In this document: one piece after another, positions 7,215 to 15,593 of the stretch
Position numbering within the stretch: position 1 is the stretch's first letter
Layout: every line of letters begins with the position of its first letter
Origin: Phenylobacterium immobile (ATCC 35973)
GTDB lineage: Bacteria; Pseudomonadota; Alphaproteobacteria; Caulobacterales; Caulobacteraceae
Reading direction: 5' to 3'
Length of the DNA stretch: 64,000 nt
NCBI RefSeq assembly: GCF_001375595.1
Contig: NZ_CVJQ01000001.1
Coordinates: 1,550,001-1,614,000 of the forward strand
Program-made: the position numbers and the translations under genes
Notes under the pieces: model-generated
What the model was told of the DNA's origin: nothing
The model's database searches: none
The model's input: the letters and a program-made list of their open reading frames with translations, nothing else

Positions 7215-10172
7215 TTGGCGAGACGGCGACTGGTGAGCCTGGAAATCTGGGCGAGGCATTATGGCGCGCCGCTCGATGAGCGCGAGATCGCGCGTCATTA
7301 TACGCTGACCAGCGACGACCTGGAAATTGTCGGCCGCCGTCGCGGCGATGCCACCCGGCTCGGCTATGCGATGCTCATGCTATATATGAGATGGCCTGGC
7401 CGTGCGCTGGAAGCGGGCGAAGTCCCGCCCGCTCCTGTGCTCGCCTATGTGGCGCAGCAACTCGGCGTCGCGCCGGCAGCCTTCGCGGATTATGCCCATC
7501 GGGACCAGACCCGTCGCGAGCATCTCGTCGAAATCCGACGATCGCACGGGTTCAGGATTTTTGACCGCAACGCTTTCCGTGAAGTTGTCGCCTTCTCGGT
7601 CCCAATCGCGCAGACCATCATACACCCCGGCCAGATGGCAGACGTCATCGTCGATGAACTCCGGCGCCTGCAGATCCTCCTGCCTTCTCCGTCGATTCTC
7701 GAAGCGGTGCTGCGGCGGGCGCGCCAGCAAGCCGAACAGCTTACCTATGAAGTGCTCACGAATGGCCTGCTGCCTGACACCCTTCAGGGCCTGGACGATT
7801 TGCTGGCCCGACGACCGGGGCAGGTCGCGACATGGCTATCCTGGATGCGCAATGCGCCACAATCGCCGGCAGCGCGCAACATCCTGCGCCTGATCGAACG
7901 GCTCGCCTATATCCGCGCGCTGGGCCTCGATCGCGCCCGTGCCGACATGATCCCGGCTTTGACTTTTGACAGGCTGGCGGACGAAGGCAGCCGCATCACA
8001 CCCCAGCACCTTGGCGAACTCAATGCCCTGCGCCGCCATGCGACGCTGGCGGCAACCGGCATCCGGCTTGAGGAAAGCCTGACCGACGCCACCCTGACGA
8101 TGTTCGACAAGCTGTTGGGCAGCATGGCGCGCCGCGCCGAGAACCGGACCCGCGACAAAGCCCTCAAGACGGTGCGCGAGTTGCAAGGCCACCTCCGGAC
8201 GCTCACGGGGTCTTGCCGCCTCCTCATCGACGCGCGCAGCAAGGGCGTGGATTCTCTGGCGCAGATCGAGGCGCTGGACTGGCAGCACTTCGCCGTGGCC
8301 GTCGAGCAGGCCGAAGTGCTCGGGCGACCGGAAACCGTCGATCGCACCGCCGAATTGATCGAGCGGCATCGGACGGTGAAGCTCTTTGTCGGCGCTTTTC
8401 TCAACGCCTTCGAGTTTCGCGGCGCCGGCGCGGTTCAGGGGCTCCTGTCAGCGCTGGCCATCATCGCGGAGCTATATCGGACCGGCAAACGGCGCTTGCC
8501 TGATCGCGTGCCGCTACGCTTTGTGCCGCCCGCATGGCGCCCGTTCGTCCTGCGGGATGGCATCGTTGATCGTGCCGCTTATGAACTATGCGCCTTGTCG
8601 CAACTACGCGAGCGGTTGCGAGCCGGGGATATATGGGTCGCGGGAAGCCGGCAGTTTCGCGATTTCGACAGCTATCTCATACCGCCGGCGACCTTTGCGG
8701 CGCTGCGCGAGAAGGGGCCGTTGCCGCTCGCCATCGAAACGGATTTCGAGCGCCATATCGAGGAACGGCGCACCAGGCTCGACACGGCGATCGAGCAGGT
8801 AACGGTCCTTGCACGGCAAGGGGAGCTGCCCCAGGTTAAGCTTGACGAAAACGGTCTCATCATCTCGCCGCTGAAGGCGGCAACACCGCCCGCCACCGAG
8901 ATTGCCCGTCGCGCCGCCTATGATCGACTGCCGCGCGTGAAGATCACCGATCTTCTGCTGGAGGTCGATGCCTGGACCGGGTTCAGCGAATGCTTCATCC
9001 ATCGTCGTTCGGGCCGGGAAGCCGACGATCGCAATGCGCTGCTCACGGTCATCCTCGCCGATGGCATCAATCTCGGCCTCACACGCATGGCGGAAACCTG
9101 CCGGGGCGCAAGTCTGCGTCAGCTCGCCCATCTTCACGACTGGCACATCAGCGAAGCCGCCTATGGCGAAGCGTTGGGAAGGCTGATCGACGCCCATCGC
9201 GCCATGCCGCTCGCCGCGCTGTGGGGAGACGGCACCACTTCGTCGAGCGACGGACAGCAATTTCATGCCGGGGGCCGTGGGGCCGCGATCGGCGACATCA
9301 ACGCGCGCAGCGGCAACGAACCAGGCGTTGCCTTCTACACCCATGTCTCGGATCGATATGACCCCTTCGCAAGTCGGGTGATCGCGGCGACCGCTGGCGA
9401 AGCGCCCTATGTGCTGGATGGCTTGCTGTATCACCAGACCGGCCTGACGATCGAGGAGCACTACACCGATACGGGCGGGGCATCGGACCATGTGTTCGGC
9501 CTCATGCCCTTCTTCGGCTACCGCTTCGCGCCGCGCCTGCGCGACATCAAGGAGCGTCGTTTACACCTCCTTCCCGGCCAAGAATCCGGCCCCTTGCTTG
9601 CCGGCATGACGGCCGAACCGATCGCATTGGGTCATGTCGCGGCGCATTGGGACGAACTGCTGCGGTTCGCCACGTCGATCCGCACCGGCACCGTCACTGC
9701 TTCGGCAATGCTGCGCCGCTTGTCCGCCTATCCGCGACAGAACGGACTGGCCCTCGCACTACGCGAGCTGGGCCGCCTCGAACGCTCCATTTTCATGCTC
9801 GACTGGCTGCGCGACATCGACCTGCGCCGGCGCACCCAGGCGGGCCTCAACAAAGGCGAAGCCCGCAACGCGCTCGCCCGCGCGCTCTTCTTCAACCAGC
9901 TCGGCGAACTGCGCGATCGTCGGTTCGAGAACCAGACCTATCGCGCCTCCGGCCTCAACCTGCTCGTCGCCGCCATCATCTTGTGGAACACTCGCTATCT
10001 CGAAATGGCGCTGGCGGACATCGGCACAGCCGACGAAATCGCACGCCACATCGCGCCATTGGGCTGGGAGCATATCTCGCTGACCGGTGACTATAGCTGG
10101 AATGTTGAAGATCAACCCGATCCGGACGCCTTGCGACCGCTGCGCGCCGTCAACTCCCTACTTGCCGCGTGA
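7215..10172 (+). CDS. tnpA: Tn3-family transposase
   Basis: A 985-aa DDE transposase that performs replicative transposition of the element, which is the typical length for the family. The start is TTG at 7215 with GAAGGAG at 7201-7207; no ATG is in frame nearby. Catalytic residues are D679 (in the SSSDGQQF motif), D752 (in YTDTGGASDHVFG) and E882 (in NKGEARNALA), with spacing matching Tn4430/Tn3 transposases. The N-terminal part (ARHYTLTSDDLEIV) is the conserved end-binding region. The frame is unbroken and ends 12 bp before the right inverted repeat. Confidence 0.97.
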   Translation: MARRRLVSLEIWARHYGAPLDEREIARHYTLTSDDLEIVGRRRGDATRLGYAMLMLYMRWPGRALEAGEVPPAPVLAYVAQQLGVAPAAFADYAHRDQTRREHLVEIRRSHGFRIFDRNAFREVVAFSVPIAQTIIHPGQMADVIVDELRRLQILLPSPSILEAVLRRARQQAEQLTYEVLTNGLLPDTLQGLDDLLARRPGQVATWLSWMRNAPQSPAARNILRLIERLAYIRALGLDRARADMIPALTFDRLADEGSRITPQHLGELNALRRHATLAATGIRLEESLTDATLTMFDKLLGSMARRAENRTRDKALKTVRELQGHLRTLTGSCRLLIDARSKGVDSLAQIEALDWQHFAVAVEQAEVLGRPETVDRTAELIERHRTVKLFVGAFLNAFEFRGAGAVQGLLSALAIIAELYRTGKRRLPDRVPLRFVPPAWRPFVLRDGIVDRAAYELCALSQLRERLRAGDIWVAGSRQFRDFDSYLIPPATFAALREKGPLPLAIETDFERHIEERRTRLDTAIEQVTVLARQGELPQVKLDENGLIISPLKAATPPATEIARRAAYDRLPRVKITDLLLEVDAWTGFSECFIHRRSGREADDRNALLTVILADGINLGLTRMAETCRGASLRQLAHLHDWHISEAAYGEALGRLIDAHRAMPLAALWGDGTTSSSDGQQFHAGGRGAAIGDINARSGNEPGVAFYTHVSDRYDPFASRVIAATAGEAPYVLDGLLYHQTGLTIEEHYTDTGGASDHVFGLMPFFGYRFAPRLRDIKERRLHLLPGQESGPLLAGMTAEPIALGHVAAHWDELLRFATSIRTGTVTASAMLRRLSAYPRQNGLALALRELGRLERSIFMLDWLRDIDLRRRTQAGLNKGEARNALARALFFNQLGELRDRRFENQTYRASGLNLLVAAIILWNTRYLEMALADIGTADEIARHIAPLGWEHISLTGDYSWNVEDQPDPDALRPLRAVNSLLAA

Positions 10173-10184
10173 CGTTCGCTATCC

Positions 10185-10229
10185 GTTCGCCCTTTCCGTG
10201 CAGATACGTCACTTTCGTGTAGTCACCCC
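10185..10229 (-). repeat. Right terminal inverted repeat of the transposon
   Basis: A 45-bp end whose reverse complement begins GGGGTGACTACACG and matches 5632-5676 at 43 of 45 positions. Confidence 0.95.
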
Positions 10230-10234
10230 TACAA
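10230..10234. repeat. Target-site duplication, right copy (TACAA)
   Basis: TACAA directly after the right transposon end; it matches 5627-5631. Confidence 0.93.
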
Positions 10235-11240
10235 GGACTTTTACCACGAGCAACTGGACAAGAGCCAATGGGGCCTGGTTAAGGCCGGCAAGGTGGGCAG
10301 CTATCGCGGCTTCGTCTTTGCGACCATGGATCCGGAAGCGCCGGACCTGGAAGAATACCTCGGTGAAGTCGGCCGCATGGCCATCGACATCATGGCTGAG
10401 AAAGGCGACCTCGAGGTCGTCGGCGGCATCCAGAAAAACCTGATCGGCTGCAACTGGAAGCTGGCGGTCGACAACCTGTTCGACTTCTATCACCCGCAGA
10501 TCAGCCACGCCTCGGCGGCCATGTCCGGCTTCCGACGGCAGATCGAGAACCTGACGCCGGAAGAACTGGAAAAGGCTCGCAAGGCCGGCGTCGTCACCGG
10601 CGTCGCCCGTCCGCACCACCGGGTGGTCTTCGGCGCTTACGGTCACGCGATCGGCGGCCCGCGCCTGACACAGGAAATTCGCGACGTCCGTCGCGAACTG
10701 GACGGTAAGCTGTCCCAGCTTGAAGTTGAGAAGTTCCGCGACAAGCCGGAAGCCGCAGCCCAGCTCGGCGAGATTGGCATCGATGTCACCGGCCACCCGA
10801 ATATCTTCCCGAACATGTGGCTGACGAACGGCAACCAGGTTTCTCTGCGTTTGCCGCGTGGCCCTAGCAGCTGCGAGATCTGGTGGTTCACCTTCGTCCC
10901 GAAAGAAGCGACGCCTGAAGTCCGCGCTGACCTCGTTGATCGCGCGATCCACGTTTTCGGCGCCGCGGGCCTGCTCGAACAGGACGACGGCGAGAACTGG
11001 GATCAATCGACCCGGGCCATGAAGGGCCCGATCGCGCGCCGCTATCCTCTGCACTTCGGCATGAACGTTGGTGGCGGCGAGGTGAAGAATCAGGGTGGCG
11101 TGAGCTTTGTTGACACAAACATCAACGAGCACGCGCAGCTTTGGACCTATCAAGCGTGGTCGGAATGGATGGACGCCGACAGCTGGGCGGCGCTTCGTAA
11201 GGACCATACGCGTCCGCCTGAAGCCGCCTCGGCGCGCTGA
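10235..11240 (+). pseudogene. RO-5 3' fragment, catalytic domain without a start
   Basis: This continues RO-5 after the transposon. It contains the linker, HPQISH iron ligands (H211 and H216 in the rebuilt protein), the EQDDGENW Asp and a normal tail to the TGA at 11240. It has no ribosome site or proper start; a GTG at 10293 could at most start a 315-aa piece without the Rieske cluster, which could not accept electrons. The sequence shows no further damage, again supporting a recent insertion. Confidence 0.93.
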
Positions 11241-11248
11241 TACCGCAA

Positions 11249-11276
11249 CCTGGGGCCCGCCAGCGCGGGTCCCAGG
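11249..11276 (+). terminator. Terminator hairpin after RO-5
   Basis: CCTGGGGCCCGC (11249-11260) pairs with GCGGGTCCCAGG (11265-11276) with one G-U pair and a 4-nt loop, followed by ATTGCTTT. Confidence 0.7.
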
Positions 11277-11337
11277 ATTGCTTTAGCAAGCAATCTTTAC
11301 TTACCTCCACCTTGTGTTAGCTTCATCACACAAGGTG
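11276..11337 (+). promoter_or_regulatory. RO-6 regulatory region with a distinct palindrome
   Basis: Contains a perfect hairpin GATTGCTT-TAGC-AAGCAATC (11276-11295), a -35-like TTTACT (11296-11301) and a perfect 10-bp inverted repeat CACCTTGTGT (11308-11317)/ACACAAGGTG (11328-11337) with a 10-nt spacer. The short TTGC-N4-GCAA palindrome seen at the same place before RO-2 to RO-5 is absent there, so RO-6 is probably under another regulator. Confidence 0.6.
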
Positions 11338-11383
11338 AGGCCCGCATCTGTGAGCAGGCGCCTCCCACGTTTGGAGGACAACA

Positions 11384-12760
11384 ATGCTTTACGACACACA
11401 GGGCCCATTCCGCACCATGGTCGACGAGAACACCGGCCAGGTGGATCGGTCGATCTTCGCCGACCAAGCGATCTACGAGGTGGAGCTGGAGCGCATTTTC
11501 GCCCGCGCGTGGAACTTCATGTGCCACGAGACGCAGATCCCGAAAGCCGGCGACTTCTTCCTCTCCTTCATCGGCGAAGAGTCTGTGATCGCCACCCGCG
11601 ACAAGAAGGGCGAGCTGCAGGTCCTGCTGAACAGCTGCCGCCACCGCGGCAACGCGGTGTGCCGCGCGGAAGAGGGCAATGCCCGCTCGTTCCTCTGCAC
11701 CTACCACGGCTGGACCTATGGCCTCGACGGCCAGCTGATCGGCGTTCCCGGCTACAAGGACTTCTACCACGAGCAGCTGGACAAGTCGCAGTGGGGCTTG
11801 GTGAAGGCCGGCAAGGTCGCCAGCTACAAGGGCTTCGTCTTCGCCACCATGGATTCGGAGGCGCCGGACCTGGAAGAATACCTGGGCCCGGTCGGCCGCA
11901 TGAGCATCGACCTGATCGCCGAGCGCGGCGACATGGAGATCGTCGGCGGCGTTCAGAAAAACCTGATCGGCTGCAACTGGAAGCTCGCCGTCGACAACCT
12001 GTTCGACTTCTACCACCCGCAGATCAGCCACGCCTCGGCCTTCATGTCGGGCTTCCGCAAGCAGCTGGAAGGCGTCGACGCCGCTGAACAGGCGATTGTC
12101 GAAAAGGCCGAGATTAACGGCGGCATCCGCAACGCCCACCGCGTTGTCCTGGGCAAGTACGGCCACGCCATCGGCGGCCCGCGCCTCACCAAGGAAGTCC
12201 GTGAGGCGCGCGCCCTGCTGGGCCCGCGCTTCGAAGTCCTGACCAACGACAACTTCCGCATGACCGACAGCGCGCAGGAAGCCCTGGGCGAGATCGGCCT
12301 GGACGTGAACGGTCACCCGAACATCTTCCCGAACCTGTGGGTCGCCACGAACGGCCACCAGCTGTCGCTGCGTCTGCCGAAGGGGCCGGACAAGTGCGAA
12401 ATCTGGTGGTTCGCCTTCGTGCCGAAGGAAGCGCCGGACTGGAAGAAGGCCGAACTGATCGAGCGTTCGATCCACGTGTTCGGGGCTGCGGGCCTGCTGG
12501 AACAGGACGACGGCGAGAACTGGGACCAATCGACCCGCGCCATGAAGGGCGTGATCGCCAAACGCTATCCGCTGAACTTCAGCATGGGCTTGAAGCATGG
12601 CGTGGTGAACCACGCTGAGGGCGACCTGCACTACATCGACACGACCACCAACGAGCACGCTCAACTGTGGACCTACCGCGGCTGGGCCGAATGGATGGAC
12701 GCCGAAAGCTGGGGCCAGCTGAAGCAGATCTCCGTCGAGCATCCCGGCGATCTGGTCTGA
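11384..12760 (+). CDS. Rieske oxygenase alpha subunit RO-6
   Basis: Full-length 458-aa oxygenase large subunit with the start fixed by TTGGAGG. The Rieske ligands are C85, H87, C105 and H108; D208, H211 and H216 plus the Asp of EQDDGENW form the catalytic iron site. It is the most divergent copy: IYEVELERIF replaces IYQLELERIF, WWFAFVPKEAPDW replaces WWFTFVPKE, the 225-300 block is INGGIRNAHRVVLGKYGHAIGG-like, and the tail ends EHPGDLV. A different operator upstream suggests separate control from RO-2 to RO-5. Confidence 0.93.
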   Translation: MLYDTQGPFRTMVDENTGQVDRSIFADQAIYEVELERIFARAWNFMCHETQIPKAGDFFLSFIGEESVIATRDKKGELQVLLNSCRHRGNAVCRAEEGNARSFLCTYHGWTYGLDGQLIGVPGYKDFYHEQLDKSQWGLVKAGKVASYKGFVFATMDSEAPDLEEYLGPVGRMSIDLIAERGDMEIVGGVQKNLIGCNWKLAVDNLFDFYHPQISHASAFMSGFRKQLEGVDAAEQAIVEKAEINGGIRNAHRVVLGKYGHAIGGPRLTKEVREARALLGPRFEVLTNDNFRMTDSAQEALGEIGLDVNGHPNIFPNLWVATNGHQLSLRLPKGPDKCEIWWFAFVPKEAPDWKKAELIERSIHVFGAAGLLEQDDGENWDQSTRAMKGVIAKRYPLNFSMGLKHGVVNHAEGDLHYIDTTTNEHAQLWTYRGWAEWMDAESWGQLKQISVEHPGDLV

Positions 12761-12785
12761 TCCAGAGGCATTCTGAAGACCGGAC

Positions 12786-12811
12786 AGCCCGGGCCGCAAG
12801 GTCCGGGCTTT
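12786..12811 (+). terminator. Terminator after RO-6
   Basis: AGCCCGGGCC (12786-12795) pairs with GGTCCGGGCT (12800-12809) with one mismatch, followed by TTT. It closes the oxygenase array. Confidence 0.75.
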
Positions 12812-12854
12812 CTGCATTCTGCGCCCTGGGCGTAGAAAGGGGGCGGGGGTCTTG

Positions 12855-14138
12855 ATGATCTCAGACCTGCTCGCCCAGCGCCTGGCGCGTCGGAACATCC
12901 ATTACGCGTGGGTGGTCGCGGCCGCGACCTTTGTCGTCATGCTGTTGACGGCCGGCGCTGTTGGCACGCCCGGCGTCTTCATGACGCCGCTCCAGAAGCA
13001 GTTCGGCTGGAAGCCGGCGGACGTCTCGGCTGCGCTCGCCCTGCGCTTCGCCATCTATGGCCTGACCGCGCCCTTCGCCGCCGTTCTCATGAACCGGTTC
13101 GGCCTACGCCGCGTGGTGGTGATCGCCCTGACAGTGATCGTCGCGGCGTTGGGGTTGTCGCTGATGATGAGAGAGGTCTGGCACCTGATGTTGCTCTGGG
13201 GCCTGCTGGTGGGCCTGGGCACTGGGATGATGGCTGTCGTGCTCGGCGCCACCGTCGCCACCCGATGGTTCGCCAAGCGCCGCGGTCTGGTCGTGGGCCT
13301 TCTGGCGGCCAGCTTCTCCACTGGACAGCTGGTCTTCCTACCGCTGTTGGCGGCGATGACCGAGCGCTACGGCTGGAAGACTTCTATCCTCTTCATCTGC
13401 GGCATGCTGGGGACGGGCGGCGTAGTCGCCGCCCTGTTCATGCGTGACCGGCCTGCTGACCTGGGCTTGCCCGCTTTCGGCGATGATCAGGTCGCCCCGG
13501 CGCCGGCGCAAGCGGGTGGGTTTGCCGCCCTGGCGGCCGCGCCGATCAAGGCGCTGGCGGCGGTCCGCGCAAGCCGGACGTTCTGGCTGCTCTTCGCCAC
13601 CTTCTTCGTCTGCGGCCTGTCGACCAACGGCCTGATCCAGTCGCACTTCATCGCCTTCTGCGGCGATTACGGCGTCGTGCCCGTCGCCGCCGCCGGCGTC
13701 CTGGCCCTTATGGGCGTCTTCGACTTCTTCGGCACGACGGCGTCCGGCTGGCTGTCTGATCGCTATGACAGCCGCTGGCTGCTGTTCTGGTACTACGGGC
13801 TCCGCGGTGTCTCACTGCTGTTGCTGCCTTTCTCCGGCTTCAACGTGATGGGCCTGTCGCTCTTCGCGGTCTTCTATGGCCTCGACTGGATCGCGACGGT
13901 GCCGCCCACGGTGAAGCTGGCGACCGAGCGGTTCGGTCCGGAGAGGGCCAATGTCGTCTTCGGTTGGATCTTCGCCGGCCACCAGCTGGGCGCCGCCGCC
14001 GCGGCCTTCGGCGCCGGCCTCTCGCGCACCATGCTGCTGACCTATCTGCCGGCCTTTTTCGCCGCCGGCGCCATGTGCCTCGCCGCCGCGGCGCTGATCT
14101 TGACCCTCAAGCGGCCGCAACCAGCGGTCGCCGCCTGA
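12855..14138 (+). CDS. MFS transporter (12-TM, monocarboxylate/oxalate type)
   Basis: A 427-aa inner-membrane major facilitator with about twelve hydrophobic segments and the loop-2 signature NRFGLRRVVV. The general pattern (MTPLQKQFGW, RFGPERANVVFGW) resembles oxalate/formate and monocarboxylate transporters. ATG at 12855 is preferred to TTG at 12852; a G-rich ribosome site precedes it. It lies 94 bp behind the oxygenase array and 10 bp ahead of an ArsC-like gene. It could import or export an acid related to the oxygenase pathway, but this rests on position only. Confidence 0.85.
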   Translation: MISDLLAQRLARRNIHYAWVVAAATFVVMLLTAGAVGTPGVFMTPLQKQFGWKPADVSAALALRFAIYGLTAPFAAVLMNRFGLRRVVVIALTVIVAALGLSLMMREVWHLMLLWGLLVGLGTGMMAVVLGATVATRWFAKRRGLVVGLLAASFSTGQLVFLPLLAAMTERYGWKTSILFICGMLGTGGVVAALFMRDRPADLGLPAFGDDQVAPAPAQAGGFAALAAAPIKALAAVRASRTFWLLFATFFVCGLSTNGLIQSHFIAFCGDYGVVPVAAAGVLALMGVFDFFGTTASGWLSDRYDSRWLLFWYYGLRGVSLLLLPFSGFNVMGLSLFAVFYGLDWIATVPPTVKLATERFGPERANVVFGWIFAGHQLGAAAAAFGAGLSRTMLLTYLPAFFAAGAMCLAAAALILTLKRPQPAVAA

Positions 14139-14148
14139 AGGACCTTCG

Positions 14149-14502
14149 ATGGCTGACGTCACCCTCTACGGAATACGCAACTGCGACACGATGAAGAAGG
14201 CGTGGACCTGGCTGGACGCCAAGCCGGTCGCCTACGACTTCCACGACTACAAGAAGCAGGGGATCGATCGGGCGACCCTGGAAGGCTGGGTTGACGCCCT
14301 GGGCTGGGAAACCCTCCTCAACCGAGCCGGGACAACCTTCCGCAAGCTGCCGGACGCCGACCGCGCCGGTCTGAATCGCGAAAAGGCGATCGGCCTGATG
14401 TTGGCGCAGCCCGCGATGATCAAGCGACCTGTGCTCTCGGCCGGCGGGAATCTCTACGCCGGCTTCAAGCCGGAGACCTACGCCGCGGTGTTTCCCAGCT
14501 GA
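14149..14502 (+). CDS. ArsC/Spx-family reductase (YffB-like)
   Basis: A 117-aa thioredoxin-fold protein of the ArsC/YffB family. The single conserved cysteine lies in YGIRNCDTMKKA (residue 11), followed by the typical TTFRKL and IKRPVL motifs. YffB-like members are thought to act as glutathione-dependent thiol reductases; arsenate reduction has not been shown for most. It is ten bases after the MFS gene and probably cotranscribed with it. No ars operon genes lie nearby. Confidence 0.9.
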   Translation: MADVTLYGIRNCDTMKKAWTWLDAKPVAYDFHDYKKQGIDRATLEGWVDALGWETLLNRAGTTFRKLPDADRAGLNREKAIGLMLAQPAMIKRPVLSAGGNLYAGFKPETYAAVFPS

Positions 14503-14608
14503 AGCATGACCAAGATTTCATGTGGCCGTACGCATCCAGGCCGGCCTTCGGAAGCCTCTTACCATCGAGACAAGGGGACATGACCCCACCCTCCATAGGA
14601 CAAGAACG

Positions 14609-14989
14609 ATGGAAATCCTGATCCCTTTGGCCCTGTTTGCGATGATCACCGCGATCGTCATTGGGCCCCGCTATTTCCGAAGCCTTGAGCGTCAGAAGCT
14701 TCAGGAAACGATGCGCGCGGCCATCGACAAGGGCCAGACGATCCCGCCGGAAGTGATCTCGGCGATCACCGCTGACGTGGCCCCCGCCAAGCCGCCGTCT
14801 TCGCCGCAGCGTGACCTGCGCCGCGGGGTCATCTGGCTGGCCATCGCCATCGGCCTGGTGGTCGCGGGCTTGATCATCGGCGTGGCTGAACCTGACTCCA
14901 CTTTCCATTTCCTGGGTATCGCGACGATCCCGGGCGTATTGGGCGGAGCGTTCCTGACGCTCTACTTCCTCGGCCGGAACAAGGTCTGA
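14609..14989 (+). CDS. DUF6249 membrane protein
   Basis: A 126-aa protein with an N-terminal transmembrane helix (EILIPLALFAMITAIVIG), a short cytoplasmic stretch with the family motif RYFRSLERQKLQETMRAAIDKG, and two C-terminal helices. It starts at the ATG at 14609 behind AGGA; the upstream part of the open frame has no ribosome site. DUF6249 proteins are often encoded beside ECF sigma factors in Caulobacterales and related groups, as here. The function is unknown; a link to envelope stress signalling is inferred from position. Confidence 0.8.
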   Translation: MEILIPLALFAMITAIVIGPRYFRSLERQKLQETMRAAIDKGQTIPPEVISAITADVAPAKPPSSPQRDLRRGVIWLAIAIGLVVAGLIIGVAEPDSTFHFLGIATIPGVLGGAFLTLYFLGRNKV

Positions 14990-15014
14990 GGCGGGGAAGC
15001 CCAGGACCCCTGTC

Positions 15015-15593
15015 ATGGCTCTGGCCACCCCCGTCCGTTACGCGAATCTCCACGACGTGGAGCTGTGCGCGCTCTCGGCCGCCGGCGATCGGCGCGCCTT
15101 CGAGGAGCTCGTGCGGCGTCATGGCACGGCGGTCCGTGCGCTACTGCGCCGAATGGGGGCGGATGGGTCCACGGCGGACGATGTCGGCCAGGACGCCTTT
15201 ATCGCCGCCTTCGAGCAGATCGCCGAGTTCCGCGGGGAGGGGACCTTCACCGCCTGGGTCCGCAAGATCGCCGCACGGCTTTATCTGCGCCGAATCCGTA
15301 AGGATCGCCGGCTGGTCGCCCTGGTCGCCGATGAGGCTGAACCCGCTCCCGAGACGGGCCCCGGCGCAGACGGCAAGATCGACCTGGACAGGGCGCTAAA
15401 CACCCTGAGCGCGGTGGAACGGATCTGTGTCTCGCTCTGCTACGGCGCGGGCGTATCGCACGTCGAAGCCGCAGAAGCCTTGAACCTGCCGCTTGGAACG
15501 GTCAAATCCCATGTCAAACGTGGTCTGGATAAGCTCCGGGCGCGACTGGACCCGGACTCCGCAAGCTCCGAAGCGAGGCGCGGCAATGGCTGA
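15015..15593 (+). CDS. ECF RNA polymerase sigma factor
   Basis: A 192-aa sigma-70 family factor with region 2 (residues about 25-95, DRRAFEELVRRHG to YLRRIRKDRR) and region 4 (about 130-180, LSAVERICVSLCYGAGVSHVEAA and LNLPLGTVKSHVKRGL). Regions 1 and 3 are absent, as in the ECF type. It directs transcription of an unknown regulon. It overlaps the next membrane-protein gene by 8 bp, a usual sigma/anti-sigma layout, and lies just after the DUF6249 gene. Autoregulation is likely but not visible here. Confidence 0.92.
   Translation: MALATPVRYANLHDVELCALSAAGDRRAFEELVRRHGTAVRALLRRMGADGSTADDVGQDAFIAAFEQIAEFRGEGTFTAWVRKIAARLYLRRIRKDRRLVALVADEAEPAPETGPGADGKIDLDRALNTLSAVERICVSLCYGAGVSHVEAAEALNLPLGTVKSHVKRGLDKLRARLDPDSASSEARRGNG

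Larger units (their letters stand above)
5632..10229. mobile_element. Tn3-family transposon carrying an SDR passenger
   Basis: A 4598-bp unit bounded by 45-bp terminal inverted repeats that begin GGGGTGACTACACGAAAG and differ at only two positions. It is flanked by the 5-bp duplication TACAA (5627-5631 and 10230-10234), as expected for the Tn3 family. Contents from left to right: a short-chain dehydrogenase and tnpR on the minus strand, a res-like region, and tnpA on the plus strand, so tnpA and tnpR diverge as in the Tn3 subgroup. Near-identical ends, an intact duplication and intact transposition genes indicate a recent, possibly still active copy. Confidence 0.96.
1..12760 (+). repeat. Tandem array of six Rieske oxygenase genes
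   Basis: At least six paralogous alpha-subunit genes of about 1.38 kb lie head to tail on the plus strand, separated by 125-195 bp. The N-terminal 210 residues (Rieske domain, linker, iron-binding helix) and the final 60 residues are almost constant. A block at about residues 225-300, the residues after HPNIFPNLW, and about 395-415 vary. The array is interrupted once, by a Tn3-family transposon in RO-5. No beta-subunit, ferredoxin or reductase gene is interspersed, so these are probably alpha-only oxygenases that share external electron-transfer proteins. Confidence 0.9.

Noticed and set aside
10293..11240. RO-5 3' fragment as an independent 315-aa gene
   Set aside because: It starts with GTG without a ribosome site and lacks the Rieske domain; it is the tail of the split gene.
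12852..14138. MFS transporter as a member of the oxygenase operon
   Set aside because: A terminator at 12786-12811 separates it from RO-6; only proximity supports a link.
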